Positions 1-9,012 of a DNA stretch of 26,325 bases are shown here, piece after piece. A program made the position numbers and the translations under genes. The DNA is from Pigoraptor chileana. Its lineage: Eukaryota > Opisthokonta > Filasterea. Each line of letters begins with the position of its first letter. The first letter of the stretch is position 1. The DNA lies in the NCBI GenBank assembly GCA_943704495.1, contig CALSCR010003363.1, positions 1-26,325 of the forward strand. Reading direction: 5' to 3'. The notes beneath the pieces are model-generated. The model was given only the letters and a program-made list of their open reading frames with translations, was not told the origin of the DNA and ran no database searches.

Positions 1-36
1 ATACTCTGAAACAGGGCCGAAATAGTTTCAGACATC

Positions 37-57
37 ATTTCAGACACTGTCTGAAAT
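37..57. repeat. 10-bp inverted repeat with extra half-sites
   Basis: The arms ATTTCAGACA (37-46) and TGTCTGAAAT (48-57) are perfect reverse complements around one central base. A further direct half-site, TTTCAGACA, lies at 26-34. The whole is a cluster of three half-sites in about 30 bp. It could be a protein-binding palindrome or a small foldback; no function can be assigned. Confidence 0.6.
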
Positions 58-950
58 CGCGCATTTATGCCAGGGTCCGGGGCCGCTTGGCCGGCCGGCC
101 GGGAAATATGACTGATGATTCCGTGATCCCCCAAGCTGACACAAATGGGCTCACAACTGATACCATGTGAAAGGGCGACTCATTTAGAGCAAAATGACTC
201 CATTTTTCGGTATTTCCTGGAGGTCCCGCATTTGCCGAAATTTGTAATTGAAAATAGTGTGATGATTAGATCATAATGGCTTAACTATAGAAATTCGATG
301 TGTATTCAAGACAGGGGTACTCACGGGGGGGTATGCAACACCCAGGCGCGATGTGCGTCGCCGAATTAAATTTGTATGAGGTTCATTATAGAATATTTCT
401 CTATTGGAATTGCATGGCAATTCGATCAGCACCACTGATGGGTCAGAGTCACGAGCGTGCGCTTTGGCTGCGAATCCCGAGATCTCGCCGAGTCTCACTT
501 TCACACTTGGATCCAAAATACAAAAATAGCGCACAATCTCGAGTCTATTAATAGCCGGCATGGCTGAGGCTGGGAACGTGTTGTCTCACGACTCACTCAC
601 GGTCCGGTTCGCGTCAATTCATTTAAGGGTCACCTTCGGAGAGACTAAAAATAAACAATGCGGACTGACCGAACGCGTAACTGGCACCAAAGTGGCCCAG
701 TGTCCAGTCCCAGACAAATGGCCGGCACAGTCGTTAGGAGTGCCGGAGGGTATATATTGGGGCGCCGGGGCATGGCAGAGATGGAGCAAAAAAGGCACGC
801 AACACAGCAACACAAACAACACCGGCTCCGACTCCGGATCGTCTCCACTTATGACAGTGACTTAGCGCCTCCGACGGACCAATACTACTACCACCACTGC
901 ACTCTTCGGCGCTGAGCCAGTCAGCTCTTGTGGTGTTTTTTTTTGCCAGC
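58..950 (+). promoter_or_regulatory. Upstream region of the secreted-protein gene, with TATA-like box at 751-757
   Basis: No reading frame here has family similarity or splice-consistent coding character. A GC island with overlapping GGCCGG palindromes sits at about 80-102. A TATATAT box lies at 751-757, about 195 nt before the ATG at 951, directly followed by a GC-rich stretch. Its position fits a core promoter for the downstream gene if the 5' UTR is about 160 nt, but the start of transcription cannot be seen. Confidence 0.35.
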
Positions 951-3900
951 ATGGCGCAGCGCGCACCCTCGGCACTGCTGTGCGCAGTCGCCCTCTTCTC
1001 TCTTGCTTTCGGTAAGTGTTCTTGGTCGATTAGAGTTCGATTTCCCTTTCAGGAGTTCCGTTGGCGCGATGCCAGTCACGGCTAACGAGCAGACCGGTCT
1101 GCCCCTTTGGTTGTGCAGTGGCAATGAGCCTTCCGATTCCTGTCCACAACGATTCTTCAACCACCGTGCCGAACGCCGGACCGCCCTGCTCAGCCGCAGC
1201 AAACGACTGGCGCGCCGACAACACGGTCGTGTCAGGCGATTATGCCCATTCGTCCTCGTGCTGCCGGTCCAAGCATGCGCGGTTTGATGCACTGAGGCAC
1301 ATGTACCGTTGTACCGGTGGGTAGATGGACAAGTTGTCGGCGGTGCTCGTTCAGTATTGTTTTCCTCGGTGATGTAATGTGGGCTCACGAGTATTGCCGT
1401 GCATGCTGCAGAGGTCCCTTTCGGAGAGCCCATACCCCTTGGAGGCATGGGTTGCGACGAAACGACGCGCGTGTGCGGCGGCAATGCCATGTGCTTCAGG
1501 GCGGTAAAGTGGCCTGGGAATGACACTCGCTGCATGTGTGCTTCCGCCGACGACCCCACGGACGGTGCCGGCAATTGCCTGTGGCCTGCAGGCTCTGTAC
1601 CGACCGGCATGCACGTGTTCTGGGACGCGTCGCTTGAGCACACGAGGCCCAAGGACCCGGCCCTGTCTTGCGATACTCGTCGCGGTGAACCCTTTGGCGA
1701 TTTTACGAAAGACAAATCGTTCTTCCCCCTGCCTCTCTTGAAATGCATGGAGACCCTGTGCGAGTGCGTGAGCCCCGACGACCCGCACTACCACGACACG
1801 TATTGGTCGGACGTGCGCTGCGCTGAATGCTGGTCCAGCGGCGACCGCAAGGTGCCCAACGGCTTGCGCTTGTTCGCTCCCCGCTTTGGAGGGAGCTCAT
1901 GCATGTCGTCGTTCAGCGGTGACATGCGCGATGGGAAGTTTGGATTGTGCTCGTGCCCTTCTCCCGACGACCCGCAGCACGCGAATAACTCGTGCGCATG
2001 GGATAAGAAGAGCGTCCCTTACGGGGCGCGCACCTGGGAGACTGCTTATTGCACGACCGGTTGGTCGGTGCGTGACGGAGAGTGGGATCGCTGCGCGTGC
2101 GCAAGCCCAAACGACCCGAAGGACAACGCGGACCGCAACATCACGTGCCAGTGGACGACGCCCCGTTCGGTGCCGCACAAGTCTCGTGTGCCCAAGGACA
2201 TGATGGCGTTTTGTGCGAGCGGATACGGCGTGCCCGTGGCGGCCGAATCTAATGAGCTTGAGTGCACGTGCCCGTCGTACGACGACGAGGCAATCGAGGA
2301 CGGCGATGTGTCGCATTGCGTGTGGGGTTTTGGGATGGTGCCCCCCGGGCACCGTGTGCATGACCTGCGGGCGTGCTTCTTTCAACCGGCCAGCAATGTG
2401 ACGACGATCGAGCAGATCAGCGACCTTGTGCTGAAGTGTCCCGGTGGGTGTGCGGAAGGGCCACCCGCCAGCGCCAGTGTGTGACTGCTTGCACATTTGG
2501 GAATGCCCCAGTGTGCATTTTCGTTTGGCGTAATTTTCGTAGCATGCCGCTCATTACTTTCCGGTTTGGTGACCGTTCCTCCTCTGGCGCAGACTTGTAC
2601 AATGCCTCGGGTGAGATGCTCGTTGAGGACGTGAATCTCTTCGGCCGCATTCAGGGGCTTGTGGACAGCCAGGAGAGCGACAAGTACTGGGAGTTTGCGA
2701 AAGGGTCCCCCGAAGAGGCGGCATACCGCACCGTCAGTCACGTCATCTCTAGGCGGGACGACATTCGGTGAGTCAGTTTGGTTTGACTGTATCTCCTGCA
2801 TAGCGGGGTCGATGGACCCCTGCAGTTCCTCTCAAGTTCCGCTTGCTTGTAGTTCTGTGGCACTGCGCGTCCACGCTTCGTTTAGCCATCGCCTAATCGT
2901 CTCACGTGAATGTATGCAGGGCGCTGTACGCGTCCCAGGGTGTTGGTGCCGCGGACATGGCACCGTCGTGGGAAGGTAGAATCGATGAGGACAACTTTGC
3001 CGACACCATTTTCAAAATTGTAAACGATACCGAGTCCGAATACCACAACCCTGAGTGTGGACATGCATGCGTGGAGCGCGTCCTCCACGTCCTACGCGCG
3101 GAGTTTGTCGCCGTTCGCATGCTCCACTCATCGCTCATGACCGCAAAGCTCGCCCACGACACGCACTCCGACATTGTGCAGAGCAACATTGACTATGCGA
3201 AGGAGTCGGTGAAGGCACAGGACGATAACGCTGTGAGTGAAAGCTGTGTGCACGCAGTGGTATTACTGAAGAGGCTACTAAAGGCGCATCGTGCGTCGTG
3301 TGGGTGCGCCGTGTTTGGTGGGACTGCCCTCTGACTATCGGTGCCGTTTTGCTCAACTGATCTGGACAGGTAAACTCGCCACCCGGTGGAATGGCCATGG
3401 CTTACCTCGATATGTTCCTGAATGTGCTCGGCTCTCTCCCTGTGGTCGGCTCGGCGGCCGCGTTTACTGCAAGTGAGTCTACGCCGCATGTGCGCACGCA
3501 AGACTGTAATTATTTCTTTCCAATTGTTATGGTGGTAAATCCCCTTTGGACTGTTTTCTGTGTTCGTCGCGCGTATGACGTGTGACGTGTGACGTATTTG
3601 CCTTCACCGCGAGCACAACCTGTAGTTCAGTCTAATAAGCCCATGCGCTGCCTTTGTCCAGGCATTTTCGAGGGTGTAGGCAACATCATCGCCAACGATA
3701 ACGATAAGAGTTACGACGCGAGTGCGCCCCTTGAGGCGGCCGTTGCGCAGCTGAAGTCCGTCATGCAAGACAGGCACATGGCTCTGCACGCAAAGTACGC
3801 CAAGCAGCTCGAGACGCTGGCCGAGAATCCGCTCCGGGTTCGCATGTTCGGCGCCGTTCTGCAGAACGCCGGCGTAGCTTCTGACTTCGAGATCGTGAAC

Positions 3901-4353
3901 AACATAAGGAATTCGATGAAGGCCGTGCGCTCGTCGCTCGTCCGTCTCCTCATGCCGGCAAAGTGGCAGATCTGCTTCTACGAGACGTGCCGGGTTGAGA
4001 AATCCTACGATCCTATGTTTCCCGGCGAGATATGGACGTGTCCTTGCGGAAAGAGGGCATCCTACAGTGTCGGGAGAACTTACGATGTGAAGGGCCTAGT
4101 CGACCACCCGCCGGGATGTGGCGAAACCCATTGTGGTGGCTCTTTGTTTGCGTGGATGTGCCCAAACGGTCATTTCGACGGTGGTACACTCGCGGACCTG
4201 CAAATGTACACTGACGCCGGGCTGGCTGAGGCGAGCAAGCCCGAGGACGCTGAGCGCCTTCTCATCGAGCGCGTGTTGAAGAACGAGTGGGACGACCTCA
4301 AGCGCATGGGCTTTGGGAAGTTCGAAGTGCCGCGCCCCTGCGAAATCAAGTGA
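951..4353 (+). CDS. Secreted cysteine-rich tandem-module protein, unknown family (7 exons, 879 aa)
   Basis: Exons 951-1011, 1053-1316, 1412-2443, 2593-2767, 2920-3232, 3370-3472 and 3662-4353 join in matching phases (1,1,1,2,0,1) and total 2640 nt, which supports the model. Residues 1-20 form a clear signal peptide (MAQR then a hydrophobic core). Residues about 149-440 hold five copies of a module: C-x-C-x-S-x-D/N-D-P/E, then C-x-W or similar, then V-P-x-x-x-R, spaced 48-76 aa apart. Residues about 455-615 are mixed and helical. A glycine/alanine-rich hydrophobic segment lies at about 623-660, followed by a long amphipathic helix. The C-terminus (from about 776) has CPCG, CGETHCGG and CPNG, a possible metal- or disulfide-bound knob. 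I do not recognise the family. Likely roles are cell surface, cyst wall or secreted; a membrane-inserting helical protein is also possible. The gene converges on NFXL1. Confidence 0.8.
1531..2289 (+). repeat. Five tandem protein modules, CxCxSxDD signature
   Basis: The signature starts at 1531 (CMCASADDP), 1759 (CECVSPDDP), 1948 (CSCPSPDDP), 2092 (CACASPNDP) and 2263 (CTCPSYDDE), at residues 149, 225, 288, 336 and 393. Each copy is followed after 6-11 residues by a cysteine, an aromatic W, and a V-P motif usually ending in G-x-R. DNA identity between copies is low, so this is an old protein-level duplication and not a recent DNA repeat. All copies lie in one exon. Confidence 0.8.
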
Positions 4354-4675
4354 TTCGTTGCGTGCGTCGAATTGTACGCCGAATGATCCTAAGCATAAAA
4401 TTTCATTTTTCAATTCATTACTGGCCTCAGGTTGTTCCGTCTTTGCATTACTGTGTCGGCTGTAGTGCACACGAAATCAGCTGAAATCAGTACAGTCAAT
4501 CCAGTCCAGCGGTTAAACAGCAATACAAATCCGCCAGTGACAACTCAGATACTGCCTCGGCGATGGTGCCCACATTGACACAAGCCGTTGCAGACTCCGA
4601 ATATCTTTGAAAAATACCACGAATCTGCTCATCAATTGGGCTCGAACGTGAAACCAGTGATCTATTCAATGCATT
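4354..4675. other. Convergent intergenic spacer
   Basis: About 320 nt between the stop of the plus-strand secreted-protein gene and the stop of the minus-strand NFXL1 gene. The sequence is AT-rich and presumably holds both 3' UTRs and polyadenylation signals. I see no gene or RNA structure in it. Confidence 0.6.
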
Positions 4676-7600
4676 TCACTCATTGAAGATCCAGTACACA
4701 AGCAACACCAATGATAATGCCACAAGGATGCCGCCCAGCCGAGACCAGTTCACTGCATCAAGCCACGGCCGATCAACAGGCGCAGTCTCTTTGGTCTTGC
4801 GCTTGCGCCCCGTGGGATTCAGCTTACGGTTATACAGCTCCAATTCCGCCTGCAATTGAATAGCGCAGCAACGGCGTGCATGACATTGAATTGCAGCCAT
4901 GCAGTGAGCACATATGTGTGAACACTAGCCAACATGTGAGGAGGCATAACACGCAGAGCATACGGCATTATTTACTGCAGTTTACACACCCCATACTAAA
5001 ACATAGCGACTTTACATAAGTGGCACCATGGACCCACACAACGCAGAGGAGTGCGCAAGACACAAATAACATAACAAGAACATTACATAAACAAGCAGAC
5101 TTGTACCTGCTGCCGCTTGTGCTCTTCAGCTACGAGACGGGCGGCTGCGTGAGCCTCAGCACTCGCAACAGCAGCCTTGGCTTTCTCGCAGTCCTCATCA
5201 CACTCCAGAAGCGGAGCAATCGCACCTATTTTCCGTCGAATTTCGTCAATCTCCCTGCAAACAAACTCCTGCGTGCAAAGACGATGCTCCGTACAATGTA
5301 CGAGCAAACAGCGATGCTTAATTTGTGGGTCGGCCACAAAGGAACCAGTATTTGGCCGCACTTTGAGCAACGGCATAATGCATGGCGCCATCTCTGTTGA
5401 AGATTCTAACCTTCTTCTTGCGCTTGCATGGGCAGCGCATTGCGGTGCGCTTGGTGCACGAGGCTGCGAGAGCGCACTGGCCTGCATGACAGACAACATT
5501 GCACGGGTGTCCACAGTCCTTTGCTTTCGAGCACGGAGCGTTGCACGAGAACAGGCGCGCACTGGCCTCGGCGGATGCCATCGCCTTCACATATTCACTG
5601 CAGCTTAGTGACAAGACGACATTCTCGCAGTGGCACTTCACACGCACAGTGCCTACGCAGGGGGGGCAGGGTCCTGGGTGCAGACCGAGAGCTGGAAAAT
5701 CAGTGATACTACGAAGCGATGTTCCTAGAGAATGCTGACTCCATCTGTGCGGCCACTACCACATCTTACCAGCATGGCACATCCTTGGACAGGGGTGCTT
5801 GCAGTGTTCCGCTCGAGGGTGCTCGCATGCCCGCTCACAAGGACGACAATTTGTCGTTGGCAAGTGACAGCCTGCGTCGCAGGTGTGGTTACCACATGGC
5901 AGCGGCTTCCCGCAGGCGCGGCCACAATCAAACTCGCGCGCCTCAGAGCACGGCATCGGCACAACCTGGCCGGAAAACATTACCAGCAGCAGAAATCATA
6001 TTAACAGGGTGATAAGAATGGAAGTGTCTATTGAACAAGCTAACAACGACTACAACACATCCAACAACTACAATGCATGCATACAGACCTCGTGCTTCCC
6101 GCGACACGAAATCGAAACGGGCACTGTACATGGGGGGCACTGACGCACATCTGGGGGCGGAGGCTGTGCTTTTGCGATCTCCTTGGCCTCCCTCTTTGAA
6201 AGCATTCCCTACGCATGCACAATGTCCAAATGCAGAATGGCCGTCAACGACAGCGCTTTCCCAAATCCATCCGGGGGGGCTGAGGGTGAGCAATTGCGCA
6301 CAATGGCGCACAAGGAAACAATCTTCAACAGCGAATTGGATACAGTCAAAGACACCCACATAATCACAACAAATAAAACGAACCTTTCCTGCAATTGCAT
6401 CTGCCGGCAAGGCGATGGGACGGTAAACATGGCACTGTGCATCACATCTGTGCCCGCATGCTGCGTGCACTTTGGCGCAAGGGAGGCGACAACGAGGGCA
6501 CCGGCCGAAGTGGCATGCGTGGGGCGGCCTATCAGCAACCATGTGGTCACACTCAGTGGGCACACTGCATGCATGGCGGCATTTGGGAGGCTTTGCCGCT
6601 GCCTCGCCCCCGCAAGGCACCTCGATAACCGACCGCTCGCATCGACATGTTACCGGGATTGTCAGCTGGCATGGGTAGCAGGGTCCCGAGTGACAAGGGG
6701 CGGCACATTTGTGGTTGCCACACGCGAGCCGACGTCCGCACGTCTCTTCACAAGGTGGGCAGTTGCCATCGCAACAGCGCCGCTTGCAGGTATGTCGGCC
6801 ACACTCCTTCGTGCGCCCACATTTGCGCTCGCACTGAAAGGAGCCCTCACAGCACTGTGCGCGACGACGAGTCGCACCGCACCGGCACGTGCGCTCCACC
6901 TCGTGGCGGCAAATATCACACGGACCCCTGTGACACCGCCGCACACACAGGTGAACGCCACACGCAAGAGTCCTACCGCACGAGTCACCACATGGGTCTA
7001 CATCCGGGTCGGTACAGGCCAACACTGCGGATTTCTTGCCGCAGGGACAGGAGCGTGCCCCCTCCATCTTGCATGATCCGCATGCCCCCACGTGACAGAT
7101 CTTATCGCAGGCGTGGAACCCGCAAGAGAGCGTCTTCCCACAAGGAGAACCGCACATATAGTCAGCGTCATTGCAGGCGCGCAACTGAGATGCCTTCCCG
7201 CAACGGCACTTCTGTACGCTCGTGCGACGGCACTCGTCACACACACCAGCATGACAGACCTTGTCACAGCGATGTTCCCCGCACCCAAGGACCTTTGCGC
7301 ACACGCTGCTGCACGAGTGTGGTTTGGATCCGCATCGGCGCTGAGCGGAGAGCTTGCCGCAGTGGCAGGGCAGGGCGAGCATCTGCGGGCATGGGGGGCA
7401 TGGACCCGGATGGCAGAGAAGAAGACAGCGGTGCCCACATCCGCCAGGGAGCGCCCGACCACATACCTCGCCGCACGAGTGGGGTACAAGCCATGGGTCC
7501 GGCGACGGATCGACCGCCTTTCCGCAGAAGCACACGTATTTCGACGGCTGATGAGTCTGGATGTCATACTCGGCACGGCACTTGGGACTGCGTTCAAAAA

Positions 7601-8550
7601 AGTGGAAAGGAATGGGAACGGCATATTGAACGAACCGGTGCACAATATGTGACACCAACATATGCGACAACGCTGAACCAAGACAATGCTCAAAGAGATG
7701 CAAACGTGCAGTAGCCAGGTGCCCTTACCAACACCACACCCTGGGCCGATCCCGCTGGTCGGACCGCGCACCAACTTCACGCAAATCGGGATTCGCCGCC
7801 GTCTCAAGCTCCTTGCGGGCTATGCCATCACGCACCCACGCCTGCACACATGTGATGTGGTACATGCAAAAACATACGCTACAATTCCACACGGCATCTG
7901 CACGGCGGATGGACCCGATGCATACGAGACACACTTGTGACCCAGCAGTGCATGCGTCGTGCACCAGCTGCCGAGTGCGCTCGATTTGCGCTTGTGCGTC
8001 CGACCCTGGGAGATGCGACCCCAACAGAAAGTACAGGTTCACGCCAAAAAGCATTTAATGGACAGCTGTAGCTTAATTGGAAAAGAGCCAGTCTAACCAA
8101 CTTTAGGTGTGGCATACATAAGGATGGAGTTGCTGACTCCGTACCTGCGACGCCTCTGTAATTCTTAAATGTAGCATTGATCACAGCAACGCCGTCAAAC
8201 TCTTCCCCGGAGGAGTCATCACTGGATTCCTCGTAGATGCTTGCGGCACTTGCAGCTGCAGCAGTCGCCTTTTGCTGCGCAACCGCTACCGCCACCCGCT
8301 CGGCATGTGTGCTTGCGGAGAAAGGAGCGGCAGCATTTTGGGAAACAGACGCGGCAGGGGATGCAGCGGGGCGGCCCACAGGCTTGGAGACCAACGACAG
8401 CACACGAGAGTCGCGCGCTCCTTGCACTCCCATCGCCAATGCATCGCTCTCGACAACAGAACGCGGTGTGCTCGCTGCAGGCGACAGCGGCTGCCTGCCG
8501 CGCCCGCGACCAGCACTGTTTGCCCCACGGAGGTACGTTGGTGGCTCCAT
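4676..8550 (-). CDS. NFXL1: NFXL1-type RING / NF-X1 zinc-finger protein with C-terminal membrane anchor (8 exons, 933 aa)
   Basis: Exons 8550-8145, 8005-7729, 7587-6384, 6208-6089, 5965-5770, 5673-5411, 5268-5107 and 4849-4676 join in phase and total 2802 nt. A low-complexity Ala/Ser N-terminus is followed by a RING/PHD-like finger at about 161-205 (CLVC, NCSVCFCMYH) and the CPKC motif at 228-231, whose first cysteine is split by an intron. A long run of NF-X1 fingers (CG-x-H-x-C-x-x-x-C-H-x-G-x-C) fills exons 3 to 6. Order and spacing follow animal NFXL1, including the CPPC...GKHE segment supplied by the 40-codon exon at 6208-6089. The last exon gives an AELE helix, a basic stretch and a membrane helix at about 914-931. 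In the family the RING acts as a ubiquitin ligase or in transcription and RNA control; the tail suggests anchoring to ER or nuclear membrane. Splice donors after exons 3 and 4 are weak (gttcgt, gtctgt). It shares a promoter region with the ODAD3 gene. Confidence 0.93.
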
Positions 8551-9012
8551 GGCGGCAGATCAGGGATGCTTTCTTGACTCTCACCCAGGACCAGCTCTTG
8601 CCTATAGTGAGGCTCCTTCCTTGCTTTTCTTAATCACCATCGTGCCATCCGCGATCGGCACTGCGTCGGCAGGCCGGTTCAGAGAATGGCGTAACGTCAC
8701 CGTATAGCATCATGCGTGCGTCATAGTATTGAATCACGTGATGCCGAGGCGTTTTAATCACGTGATGACGTGGCACTTCCTGCCCCGGATGTGATCTCCA
8801 TGGTAACTCAATGCTTCTGACTTATCAGGCTCACAATGGTCTGTAGTTCAAAACCAATTTTACACGGCTCAAATCTACGAAGAAAGGCCCTTTGCAGAGT
8901 AATAATAAGAGTGTTGAGTTGGTATTATAAGAGCAGCTATCGTGAAAACTGTCGAATACTATTCCCATAGAGAGGACTGCGTGGCATCGTGGTGGATTAG
9001 GGACCATAAGCC
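8551..9012. promoter_or_regulatory. Bidirectional promoter with twin ATCACGTGAT palindromes
   Basis: The two start codons (8550 minus, 9013 plus) are 462 nt apart, so this stretch must serve both the NFXL1 and ODAD3 genes. Two identical 10-bp palindromes, ATCACGTGAT, sit at 8733-8742 and 8757-8766, with centres 24 bp apart. TGACGTGG follows immediately. The CACGTG core is the classical target of bHLH and some bZIP factors. No convincing TATA box is seen, apart from an AT-rich TATTATAA at about 8924. Confidence 0.6.

Noticed and set aside
921-1748. Long minus-strand open frame opposite the first gene
   Set aside because: It overlaps the signal-peptide, cysteine-module and intron sequence of a splice-consistent plus-strand gene; it has no family similarity and is a shadow of GC-rich codons.
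5943-6383. Open frame running from NFXL1 exon 3 through the next intron, with a hydrophobic segment that could mark a truncated membrane isoform
   Set aside because: The region contains a genuine 40-codon exon (6208-6089) in another frame that restores NFXL1 family sequence; the open frame is largely its shadow.
6647-7714. Long plus-strand frames opposite NFXL1 exon 3
   Set aside because: They are antisense to conserved NF-X1 fingers; composition (His, Thr, Arg-rich) is that expected from the reverse of Cys/Gly-rich codons.
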